DNA from: a candidate division CSSED10-310 bacterium
Lineage (GTDB): Bacteria; CSSED10-310; JAFGDC01
NCBI GenBank assembly: GCA_016932295.1
Contig: JAFGDC010000353.1
Span: 1-6,649, forward strand
Length of the DNA stretch: 6,649 nt
Reading direction: 5' to 3'
Below the pieces are notes generated by a model that did no database searches, had not been told where the DNA came from, and saw nothing but the letters and a program-made list of their open reading frames with translations. Both the position numbers and the translations under genes were made by a program. This document shows positions 1-5,876 of this stretch, piece by piece (within the stretch, counting starts at the first letter, position 1; each line of letters starts with the position of its first letter).

Positions 1-634
1 AGTCATCATCCACGCTCCGCAAGCAGCCTTTGGCCAATCTCTCTTCACGACCTGTTCGCTTGTTCTGACAGTCGAAACATACCGCGGTGGCGGCTTTCCT
101 GTCAAGCATAGCAACCTTGCCCCAAATCCCCCGCCTCATCGCCATGGGGTCAGCGATCCTGCCGTTCACGACCTGATTTGAGGGTGCGGCATGCTTCATC
201 AGGCCGTTCGCTGATCAACAATGCTGAAAGTGGCTGTCCCGACACTGGTGTTGTCGGCGTGAAGGCACACCACTCCTGCAAATGCGGTCAAAATCCATGG
301 TTTATTACGCCCAGGCTGGCGGGGAGGCACGGGCCAGCGCGAGGAGTGTCTCTCGCGCCTGCAGGAACAGGTGAACCACCGGCAGATGTGCCGCGCAGCG
401 GCGCCGGTCGGCGCAAGGAACACTCCTTACTCGTGAAGCGCTTACTGTTAAAACGCCTGATCAGTTGCGCCTGACTCCAATGTGCACCTTACGCCCGGAA
501 AACTCCTCTTCCGTCGCGAACCGTATCATGTAATAGCAAATTGCTAAGTCCATTTCCCCGCGCTGGGGTGAAAAACCCGGAACTGGCGCTGGTGCGGAAT
601 GAAAAAGTCAATTAATTCAATGGTAAGCGTGGGG
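1..634. other. Noncoding or unassigned region
   Basis: I see no gene here that I can support. The two overlapping open frames (178-474 plus, 199-423 minus) have no ribosome binding site, no recognisable motif and a composition rich in Arg, Pro and Cys, as expected of chance frames in GC-rich DNA. An 11-bp direct repeat, TTCACGACCTG, occurs at 44-54 and 165-175. A possible decayed reading frame around 297-436 is described in the findings. The stretch at about 525-640 is more AT-rich than the rest, which suits a promoter region. Confidence 0.55.
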
Positions 635-640
635 TACAAT
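612..640 (+). promoter_or_regulatory. Possible sigma70-type promoter (TACAAT)
   Basis: TACAAT at 635-640 differs from TATAAT at one position. Seventeen bases upstream is only a weak TTAATT (612-617), but the flanking DNA at 600-620 is AT-rich, as in an UP element. Transcription would begin near 647, just before the 12-bp palindrome GTCATCGATGAC at 653-664. The next plausible stop for such a transcript is the hairpin and T-run at 693-720, giving an RNA of roughly 75 bases. The promoter could instead make a long leader for mscL. Confidence 0.3.
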
Positions 641-692
641 AGCTCTTCGGCCGTCATCGATGACTGAACCACGGAACCATGCGAGAAACGCA

Positions 693-720
693 AGTGGCTC
701 AACTACGGCCACTGTTTTTT
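693..720 (+). terminator. Rho-independent terminator-like hairpin
   Basis: AGTGGC (693-698) pairs perfectly with GCCACT (708-713) across a 9-base loop. A single G and then six T (715-720) follow. This is the classic layout of an intrinsic terminator, although the stem is short. No gene ends just upstream, so it would end a short transcript from the -10 box at 635-640 or act as an attenuator in a long mscL leader. GGCCGT at 649-654 can pair with ACGGCC at 705-710, which would compete with the terminator stem. Confidence 0.45.
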
Positions 721-743
721 CACCGATGCGGTGCTGCGGGTCA

Positions 744-763
744 TATCCGGTTTCGACTGGATA
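744..763. other. 8-bp hairpin with TTCG loop
   Basis: TATCCGGT (744-751) pairs with ACTGGATA (756-763), with one G-T wobble, across a TTCG tetraloop. No T-run follows, so it is not an obvious terminator. It lies between the terminator-like hairpin and the mscL promoter. Its role is unknown. Confidence 0.4.
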
Positions 764-804
764 CAGGTCAGCCAGGAGAGGATCAATTCGGCGGCAAGTA
801 AGGA

Positions 805-834
805 TTGTCCGGCAGAGCGATGCGGGACTATACT
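805..834 (+). promoter_or_regulatory. Sigma70-type promoter for mscL
   Basis: TTGTCC (805-810) and TATACT (829-834) are separated by 18 bases. Each hexamer is close to consensus: TTGACA differs at two positions and TATAAT at one. Transcription would start near 841, leaving a leader of about 40 bases that includes the GGAGGT ribosome binding site at 871-876 ahead of the mscL start codon. Confidence 0.5.
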
Positions 835-881
835 ACCATCGACGGCAGAGGGACTCTATCGGTCAACAATGGAGGTCGATT

Positions 882-1289
882 ATGGGAATGATGAAGGAAT
901 TCAAGGAATTCGCAATGCGGGGTAATGTCGTGGACATGGCGGTGGGTATCGTCATCGGCGGCGCGTTCGGCAAGATCGTTTCGTCGCTGGTGGCGGATGT
1001 CATCATGCCGCCTCTCGGCATGCTGCTGGGCAAGGTCAATTTCGCCGACCTGGCTGTCACGTTGAAGCAGGCCGGCGGCGAGGTCGCGGCCGTGACCCTC
1101 AATTACGGCAAGTTCATTCAGACGGTCGTGGATTTCGTGATCATCGCCTTTGCCATCTTCATGGTGATCAAGGGGATGAACTCGCTGAAGAAGAAAGAAG
1201 CGGCCCCAGCCGCGCCGGCTGCGCCGCCGCCGCCATCCAAAGAAGAAGTGCTGCTCGCCGAAATCAGGGATATACTCAAGCGGAAGTAA
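882..1289 (+). CDS. mscL: Large-conductance mechanosensitive channel MscL
   Basis: The 135-residue product matches MscL, whose usual length is about 136. This homopentameric inner-membrane pore opens under high membrane tension and releases solutes during hypo-osmotic shock. The amphipathic N-terminal helix has the family signature [20 protein letters not shown]1 spans about residues 17-45 and ends in the conserved [13 protein letters not shown] stretch. A short periplasmic loop follows, then TM2 at about 76-100 ([21 protein letters not shown]), an Ala/Pro linker at 107-118 and the C-terminal bundle helix with [14 protein letters not shown] chose the ATG at 882 because GGAGGT (871-876) lies 5 bases upstream and the product then begins exactly like MscL. 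The same frame stays open back to 660, but that part is not MscL-like. The gene probably forms a single-gene unit with the promoter at 805-834. Confidence 0.98.
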   Translation: MGMMKEFKEFAMRGNVVDMAVGIVIGGAFGKIVSSLVADVIMPPLGMLLGKVNFADLAVTLKQAGGEVAAVTLNYGKFIQTVVDFVIIAFAIFMVIKGMNSLKKKEAAPAAPAAPPPPSKEEVLLAEIRDILKRK

Positions 1290-1307
1290 GCACGCGGGAA
1301 CCTTGTT

Positions 1308-1313
1308 TATAAT
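1308..1313 (+). promoter_or_regulatory. Possible -10 box (TATAAT)
   Basis: A perfect TATAAT lies 19 bases after the mscL stop. No good -35 hexamer sits 16-18 bases upstream, so support is limited. It could start transcription of the 1455-4067 gene group with a leader of about 135 bases. That leader contains a stem of GGCGCAGG (1391-1398) with CCTGCGTC (1417-1424), including one wobble pair. Confidence 0.3.
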
Positions 1314-1454
1314 GGGCTCGTACCCTGGCGGTTGCAGTCTGCCTGGCAGGTCAAACAATAGGGACGGTCGGTTGAATCACCCGTCGCCGCGGCGCAGGTG
1401 AACCGGCTGGCTGGCGCCTGCGTCGGGAGTCGTGTCTGACAACAGGAGGACGCT

Positions 1455-2078
1455 GTGATTTCACGGTGCATGATCGGCATCAATTTGGTTTTGTTGTTCG
1501 CTCAGGCAGCCGGCGCGGAACGGCGGGCCGCCACCATCGACGGCGCTACCCTTGGCTTGCGGGCCTATTGCTCCGGCGTACCGGAGAAGGTGCCGCTGAA
1601 CGGGCGATGTCCGGTCATTCTCACCCTTGTCAATGAAGGTACAGCTATTCTCGTGATCGATTTTTCGCATTTACCGGGTGTTATTACTAATTACAGGGGT
1701 CAGAAGGACTATCTTTTCCTTACCCACTCGGTTTTGTCTGTCTCCCTTTGTCAAGGGAAGAATGTGGAACGAGGGTGTTTTCATGGCCTGAATTCGATGG
1801 CGTTTTTATTGTCAGCCATGGAGGAGCCGTTCCTGGTCATCCATCCAGGAGAAGCGTATGAAAGGAGGATGACATTCGATCCCTCTGAGCAGCGTATTTG
1901 CTGCGGACCTTTACGAAGGGGACCGGCTTTTGTGACGGGATGGTTTTCACTGTGGATAGATGGGAGAGATGTGAAGGTCGAATTCGAACCATGCCGGTTG
2001 CGACTGACGCGGAAAGTGAGCGAACGCGCCCTGCGCAAGCTGGGGATGGCATCGGAGGAGAAGGAGTCGGGAACATGA
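1455..2078 (+). CDS. Secreted Cys-rich hypothetical protein
   Basis: I do not recognise this 207-residue protein. Translation starts at GTG (1455), supported by AGGAGG (1444-1449) 5 bases upstream. The N-terminus looks like a signal peptide: a hydrophobic stretch (about residues 7-17) and a likely cleavage after AGA at 19-21, so the product is probably exported. The mature part has seven Cys (39, 52, 99, 108, 149, 150, 180). It has alternating hydrophobic strands such as CPVILTLVNEGTAILVIDF (52-70), which suggests a beta-sandwich or Ig-like fold; that is inference only. The C-terminal 25 residues are charged. The middle (about 1635-1960) is clearly more AT-rich than the neighbouring genes, which may point to a different origin or weak selection. 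The stop codon overlaps the next start (ATGA, 2075-2078), so the two genes are probably translationally coupled. Confidence 0.7.
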   Translation: MISRCMIGINLVLLFAQAAGAERRAATIDGATLGLRAYCSGVPEKVPLNGRCPVILTLVNEGTAILVIDFSHLPGVITNYRGQKDYLFLTHSVLSVSLCQGKNVERGCFHGLNSMAFLLSAMEEPFLVIHPGEAYERRMTFDPSEQRICCGPLRRGPAFVTGWFSLWIDGRDVKVEFEPCRLRLTRKVSERALRKLGMASEEKESGT

Positions 2079-3394
2079 TGACGGATTGGAGTCCTTCTCC
2101 CGCCAGCGCGCCCCTCCACCTGCGCAATGTGCGCGTCGTCGATGTCGTGGCAGGAACCACCGGCGCTCCGGTCGCGGTCACCATCCACGGCGGCCGAATA
2201 GCGTCCATCGGCTCTGACGGCCCGGCGCCGGAGGGTGCCATGGAGATCGACTGCACCGGCGGCTGTCTCATCCCCGGTCTCTTCGACTGTCACACCCACC
2301 TGGGATTTCTGAGCATCGGCGATGCCGCGGAGCGGTCTGGGGAACTGAAGGATTACGTGTCGCGCGGGGTGCTGTACGCGCGCGATGTCGGCAGCCCCAT
2401 CGAGGTCATCTCCGCCATGAAGCGGGACATCGACTCCGGAGCCGCGCCCGGCCCTGAAATCTTCTACACGGGTCCCATGCTGGAAAGCGAACCGCTGGCC
2501 TGGGAGAAAACCAACGAGCGACTGCCTGGTTTCACGGTGGCGGTGAATTGCGAGGCGGAGGCCCGGCGGCTCCTGCCGGAACTCGCGCGGCAGGGCGCCG
2601 TCATGATCAAGACCTTCAACAACATCCCGCTGTCCCTCTACCGGACCATCGTGGCGGTCGCGGCCGACAACGGCCTGCGCATCGTCCACGATCCCGGCGC
2701 GCCACTGTTCAACCTGGTGCCCATCCACCGGGCCATGGAATTGGGCGTGACGAGCATCGAACATGCCAAGGCGCCCTGGCCCCATGTGTTGGTGGACGGC
2801 CTCAGGGAACGGCACGACCGCCTGGTGGATGAAAACGGCGATCCGGACCAACGGCGGCGGCTGATGATGGAAATAGCCGCGGCCGGCCTTGGCGGCGTAT
2901 CGGAGGAGCGCTTGCGAAACCTCGCGGCGGAGATGGCGGCGCGCGATGTGCTGCTCTGCCCGACGCTGCACGTCTTCGACGAGATGGAGGAAGACGGCGC
3001 GGAAGCTACGTCCACCGAGGAACAGGGTCGGCGCCGGGCCCGCGCCACCCTGAAGGAGATCAGCGGATTCTTCGTGGAGAAGCTGGCCGGATACGGCGTT
3101 CCCTTCCTGGTGGGTTCGGATTCATGCAGCGCCGCCGGCTGCGGCCGGGAGATGCGACTCATGGGCGGCAAGGGTGTGTCGACTATCGAGATCCTGCGCG
3201 GCGCCACCCTGTATCCGGCCCGGTGGCTGGGCGTCGACGACCTGCTCGGTTCGATCGCGCCGGGGAAACGAGCCGACCTGGTGCTGCTCGAGCGCGATCC
3301 GTTGGAGGATATCGACCGCCTGGCGGACATCTCGATGGTGGTTCAGCGCGGCATGGTTGTCTGTATGAGAACCGGAATACAACCGGCATCGTGA
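2075..3394 (+). CDS. Metal-dependent amidohydrolase (imidazolonepropionase/prolidase-like)
   Basis: This 439-residue enzyme belongs to the amidohydrolase superfamily (TIM barrel plus a small beta-sandwich made from both ends of the chain). The expected metal and catalytic residues are all visible: HxH in LFDCHTHLGF (H73, H75), a candidate carboxylated lysine in VMIKTF (K179), H205 in IVHDPG, H230 in SIEHAK, and D349 in VGSDS. The N-terminal strand region (LRNVRVVDV, GGRIASIG, IPGLFD) and the C-terminal GSIAPGKRADLVLLERDPLEDI are typical of family members that hydrolyse cyclic amides or dipeptides. The substrate cannot be read from sequence. No signal peptide is visible, so it is probably cytoplasmic. 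The frame is open back to 1898. I chose ATG 2075 because AAGGAG (2061-2066) lies 8 bases upstream, it makes an ATGA overlap with the preceding gene, and the upstream residues are not family-like. Confidence 0.9.
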   Translation: MMTDWSPSPASAPLHLRNVRVVDVVAGTTGAPVAVTIHGGRIASIGSDGPAPEGAMEIDCTGGCLIPGLFDCHTHLGFLSIGDAAERSGELKDYVSRGVLYARDVGSPIEVISAMKRDIDSGAAPGPEIFYTGPMLESEPLAWEKTNERLPGFTVAVNCEAEARRLLPELARQGAVMIKTFNNIPLSLYRTIVAVAADNGLRIVHDPGAPLFNLVPIHRAMELGVTSIEHAKAPWPHVLVDGLRERHDRLVDENGDPDQRRRLMMEIAAAGLGGVSEERLRNLAAEMAARDVLLCPTLHVFDEMEEDGAEATSTEEQGRRRARATLKEISGFFVEKLAGYGVPFLVGSDSCSAAGCGREMRLMGGKGVSTIEILRGATLYPARWLGVDDLLGSIAPGKRADLVLLERDPLEDIDRLADISMVVQRGMVVCMRTGIQPAS

Positions 3395-3419
3395 TGCAGT
3401 TCACGGTAAGGACTCCAGG

Positions 3420-4067
3420 ATGCTCAAACGGATGATGGCGGCGCAACTCGTACAACCGTCCGGAATAGCAGGACGACATATCCTTCCCCGGCTCTGGAAT
3501 CGGCGCAACGCCGCGCTCAATGAGGCCGCCCTGCGATCCCTGCACCTCGAGAAGGAAGACCGTGGGCTGGAGGTGGGGTACGGCGGCGGCGGCTATCTGT
3601 TGGGCCGCATGCTCAAGACCGTAACCGAGGGTACGGTGGTGGGTGTTGATGTGTCGCCCGTGATGACGGCTGCCTGCGCGCGTCGTCTCGCACGGGAAAC
3701 AGCAACGGGCAGACTGGCCCTGATGTGCGCCGCGGTGGAAATGCTGCCGTTCCAGGACCATGTCTTCTCCAGGGTCTGCTCGGTGAACTCTCTGTTCTAC
3801 TGGCGGAACCTGCGCGAAGGACTGGATGAACTGCATCGTGTGCTGATTCCCGGCGGTCTGCTGGTGCTCGTGTTTACCGAAAAGGGAGATCTGGACGGAA
3901 GGGGTTTCGGCCACTTCGGTGTCCGCTCGCTGTCCGTCGATCTTGTGGTTCAGGCCCTGTACGAAGCGGTGTTCCGCGATATGACGATCGACCATGCTGC
4001 GGACAGGTACAGGCAATTCCTGGTGATGACGGCTGTCCCTTGCTGCGATGCGACGCCGGGTTTATGA
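3420..4067 (+). CDS. Class I SAM-dependent methyltransferase
   Basis: The 215-residue product has the Rossmann-type methyltransferase motifs in order. Motif I is LEVGYGGGGYLLG (50-62), which binds the amino-acid part of S-adenosylmethionine. Motif II is GVDVSP (75-80), with the acidic residue for the ribose. AAVEMLPF (104-111) is the adenine-side loop, and the strand after LIPGGLLVLVF (142-152) is the usual post-motif region of the Methyltransf_11/UbiE-like group. Motif I has Tyr-Gly-Gly where GCGTG is common, a variant seen in this group. The substrate is unknown. The ATG at 3420 is preceded by GTAAGGA (3406-3412) at 7 bases. The gene starts 25 bases after the amidohydrolase stop, so it is probably the third gene of the same operon. 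Confidence 0.88.
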   Translation: MLKRMMAAQLVQPSGIAGRHILPRLWNRRNAALNEAALRSLHLEKEDRGLEVGYGGGGYLLGRMLKTVTEGTVVGVDVSPVMTAACARRLARETATGRLALMCAAVEMLPFQDHVFSRVCSVNSLFYWRNLREGLDELHRVLIPGGLLVLVFTEKGDLDGRGFGHFGVRSLSVDLVVQALYEAVFRDMTIDHAADRYRQFLVMTAVPCCDATPGL

Positions 4068-4172
4068 ATTTTCCTAACCTGTCATGATCTGGTCCGAGAA
4101 GTCATTGTCGCGTCCCCCGGCGGCTTCCGGAGTTGTTCTTCTACGGTAAAGAGGGAAAAGTCCCGGATTTGC

Positions 4173-4181
4173 TGGTATACT
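4173..4181 (+). promoter_or_regulatory. Extended -10 promoter of the selenoperoxiredoxin
   Basis: TGGTATACT contains the extended -10 element TGn followed by TATACT (4176-4181). There is no clear -35 hexamer, which extended -10 promoters can do without. Transcription would start near 4188, giving a leader of about 60 bases. The intergenic gap (4068-4250, 183 bases) suggests that the peroxiredoxin is expressed apart from the operon upstream. Confidence 0.4.
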
Positions 4182-4250
4182 GATTTCAACCGTGCGAGAG
4201 AGTTGCACCAGGTGAGGTGCTGCTCGCGGATTTCATGAGAGGAGGTATTC

Positions 4251-4970
4251 ATGGCAGAGGAGCAGGTGGTTGGCTGTGCCCGTCCCACCGGCGGGCCGGT
4301 CGGGCAGAAAGCGGTGGAACAGGAAGTGAAACCAGCCGCAGAACGCAAGGAGGAAAAAATCATGATCCAAGTCGGCAAACCGGCGCCTGATTTCGTGGCG
4401 CCATCGTACCACAAGGGTTCGTTTACCGGTGTCAAGTTGTCGGATTACCTGGGCAAGTGGGTCGTGCTCTGTTTTTACCCAGGTGATTTCACCTTCGTCT
4501 GAGCGACTGAAGTATCTGCGGTCGCAGATAAGTATCCCGAATTTCAGAAGCTCGGCGTGGAAGTCCTGTCCATGAGTGTTGACAGTGTCTTCGTGCATAA
4601 AATGTGGAATGACCACGAATTGTCCAAGATGGTCAAGGGCGGTGTGCCGTTCCACATGCTGTCCGACGGCGGCGGCAAGGTGGGGGCGCTCTTCGGGGTA
4701 TACGATCCCGATGCGGGAGTGGAGAACCGGGGGCGGTTCCTGATCGATCCCGATGGTGTGATTCAAGGCTATGAAGTATTGACACCACCGGTGGGCCGGA
4801 ACGTATCCGAAACAATCCGGCAGATCCAGGCGTTTCAGCTCGTACGGGAGAAGAAGGGCGCTGAAGCAACACCTTCTGGTTGGCGGCCGGGAAAACCGAC
4901 GCTGAAGCCGGGTCCTCACCTGGTGGGTAAGGTGTGGGAGGTTTGGAAGACCGACATGGCTTCAGACTGA
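4251..4970 (+). CDS. Selenocysteine-containing peroxiredoxin (AhpC/TSA family)
   Basis: Read through TGA 4500-4502 as selenocysteine, the gene encodes 239 residues and ends at TGA 4968-4970. Peroxiredoxins reduce H2O2 and organic peroxides. The active-site motif PxxxTxxC appears as PGDFTFVU (77-84), followed by ATE, so Sec84 takes the place of the peroxidatic Cys. The conserved catalytic Arg is R160 in [11 protein letters not shown]. The C-terminal dimer arm is present as [18 protein letters not shown] (210-227), but the resolving Cys expected in the usual VCPANW stretch is missing (EATPSGW here). The only Cys are C9 and C74. The ATG at 4251 has a strong AGGAGGT (4240-4246) 4 bases upstream. 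The first 37 residues are a charged extension before the usual start, [12 protein letters not shown]38 has its own good ribosome binding site. Translation past the TGA needs SelA/B/C/D, none of which is encoded here. A frame with a true nonsense mutation is less likely, because the downstream half is intact and the TGA sits precisely on the catalytic residue. Confidence 0.93.
4347..4353 (+). promoter_or_regulatory. Internal ribosome binding site before M38
   Basis: AAGGAGG lies 8 bases before the in-frame ATG at 4362. It also encodes part of the Lys/Glu-rich KEEK stretch, so the match may be accidental. If used, it would make a 202-residue form with Sec at position 47, the usual place of the peroxidatic residue in AhpC-type proteins. 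Confidence 0.4.
4500..4547 (+). promoter_or_regulatory. Bacterial SECIS element with UGA selenocysteine codon
   Basis: TGA at 4500-4502 is followed, after 10 bases, by a perfect 7-bp stem TATCTGC (4513-4519) with GCAGATA (4524-4530). The apical loop is GGTC (4520-4523). The loop begins 17 bases after the UGA and has G as its first two bases. Both fit the known bacterial SECIS pattern (loop about 16-37 bases from UGA, small loop, G among the first two positions). A weaker lower stem is possible between CTGAA (4507-4511) and TTCAG (4543-4547). SelB bound to this hairpin would deliver Sec-tRNA to the ribosome. Confidence 0.85.
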
Positions 4971-4993
4971 GTCCTGCACGCGACATGATCGCT

Positions 4994-5043
4994 ACGGCCC
5001 GGGATGGGAATTCGAGACGGTCGAAGGAGCATTCCCGGGTCGT
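4994..5043 (+). terminator. Long stem-loop after the selenoperoxiredoxin gene
   Basis: ACGGCCCGGGA (4994-5004) pairs with TCCCGGGTCGT (5033-5043), 11 bp with one G-T wobble. Inside, TTCGA (5011-5015) can pair with TCGAA (5021-5025). The hairpin begins 23 bases after the stop codon. No T-run follows, so it may protect the 3' end of the mRNA or act as an atypical terminator. Confidence 0.45.
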
Positions 5044-5109
5044 AATCGTTGAACCGGCTACCGGAAGCATTCACTGAGGCGGTTATCCACGTGAAGTGGG
5101 GAGAAGGCC

Positions 5110-5712
5110 ATGAAACCAGGTGGTGAAAGACTCGTCATGTGGCGTTTCGAACCGGGTGAATACCAAGAGGTCGTTGACAGCATCGCCCCGGCCCGGACTT
5201 CAGCGCCCCGGATCCGCGGCATATCCCTCAATTGGATCGCCCTGGCCTGCCTGGTGGCGGGCGCCGGCATCATCGTCCTGATGGGCGGCAAGGGGGAACT
5301 GGTGGGGCCCGCCGGGTTGGTGGCATTGTTCGGCGCCGTATGGCTGCCCCTCCGTGTCCTTGTGAAACTGGCCGCCGGCGCGGAAAGGAAACGGCTGATG
5401 GCTGCCGATCCGGTGGTGGAGGTCGCTTCCGACCGTGTGGTCTTGTTTGGAAAAAAGATACCATGGCAGGTGGGAAAGGCATTGATGGCGGATCTGCTGA
5501 CAAACGCAACCGTCGAGGAACAGGAAAACCGCCCCTGGCTGGTTCTGGACATCTCCTACCGATCCACGAGGGGAAGCACCGAATTTCAGCGGGTGACCAC
5601 CAGGGTCAGGGTGCCGGTGCCGGCGGCGGCGCGTGAAGAAGCGGAGTGGACCGCCGCGAGACTCCGGGAGACAGCCGGCGCCGTATCCGCCGGCCCGGAC
5701 GCGACCGCCTGA
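5110..5712 (+). CDS. Two-helix membrane protein, unknown function
   Basis: I do not recognise this 200-residue protein. A soluble N-terminal part (1-38) is followed by two hydrophobic segments at about 40-58 (NWIALACLVAGAGIIVLMG) and 67-87. These are joined by a short GGKGELVG turn, so both ends probably face the same side. The C-terminal 110 residues are soluble. The part VVEVASDRVVLFGKKIPW (102-119), then WLVLDISYRS (143-152) and VTTRVRVPV (162-170), suggests a small beta-rich domain. The arrangement of two helices followed by a strand-rich domain recalls bacterial PH-like membrane proteins, but that is only inference. The start ATG has GGGGAG (5097-5102) 7 bases upstream. The 139-base gap after the peroxiredoxin contains the stem-loop at 4994-5043, so cotranscription is uncertain. 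Confidence 0.75.
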   Translation: MKPGGERLVMWRFEPGEYQEVVDSIAPARTSAPRIRGISLNWIALACLVAGAGIIVLMGGKGELVGPAGLVALFGAVWLPLRVLVKLAAGAERKRLMAADPVVEVASDRVVLFGKKIPWQVGKALMADLLTNATVEEQENRPWLVLDISYRSTRGSTEFQRVTTRVRVPVPAAAREEAEWTAARLRETAGAVSAGPDATA

Positions 5713-5804
5713 CCGGAAGCCTACGAAGACGGGCCGCGCAGGTCCGAACATGGAAAAATCTCTGCTTGCGGAACAACCGTTCCAGGATTATAAATCCGGC
5801 TGTA

Positions 5805-5876
5805 ATGACCTCTCTCGAATGGGTCGATCGCGACTGTCCCGCATCGGTCGAGGCGATCGCCAAGGAGCTGGTATGA
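5805..5876 (+). CDS. Possible 23-residue ORF overlapping the next gene
   Basis: ATG 5805 opens a 23-residue frame, MTSLEWVDRDCPASVEAIAK followed by ELV, ending at TGA 5874-5876. The stop overlaps the ATG of the next gene (ATGA, 5873-5876), as is common for coupled genes. The composition looks protein-like rather than random. However, no clear ribosome binding site precedes the ATG, and I recognise no family. It could be a small coupled peptide, the tail of a decayed gene, or chance. Confidence 0.25.
   Translation: MTSLEWVDRDCPASVEAIAKELV

Noticed and set aside
674..785. Cobalamin riboswitch
   Set aside because: GGCCACTG (707-714) and AGCCAGGAGA (about 770-779) recall B12 riboswitch boxes. 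However, the second box is not followed by CCTGCC, the GGTG segment is missing, the spacing is short, and mscL is not an expected target.
660..881. N-terminal extension of MscL from ATG 660
   Set aside because: The extra 74 residues are Arg/Ser-rich and unlike MscL. The ATG at 882 has a strong ribosome binding site and gives the normal family start.
1898..2074. Longer amidohydrolase starting at 1898
   Set aside because: The region overlaps the secreted-protein gene by nearly 180 bases and is not family-like. ATG 2075 has a good ribosome binding site and an ATGA overlap.
1781..2971. 396-residue minus-strand frame
   Set aside because: It is antisense to the amidohydrolase, is rich in His/Arg/Gly as expected of a GC-rich shadow frame, and has no recognisable motif.
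4251..4502. A truncated 83-residue protein plus a separate gene at 4557-4970
   Set aside because: The two parts are in the same frame. The 54 bases between them encode conserved peroxiredoxin sequence, and the stop sits on the catalytic residue with a SECIS-like hairpin next to it. One selenoprotein gene explains this better than a pseudogene.
5633..5872. Longer DUF486 protein starting at 5633
   Set aside because: The extension is Arg/Pro-rich, overlaps the preceding gene and makes the protein far longer than the family. ATG 5873 has AAGGAG at the right distance.
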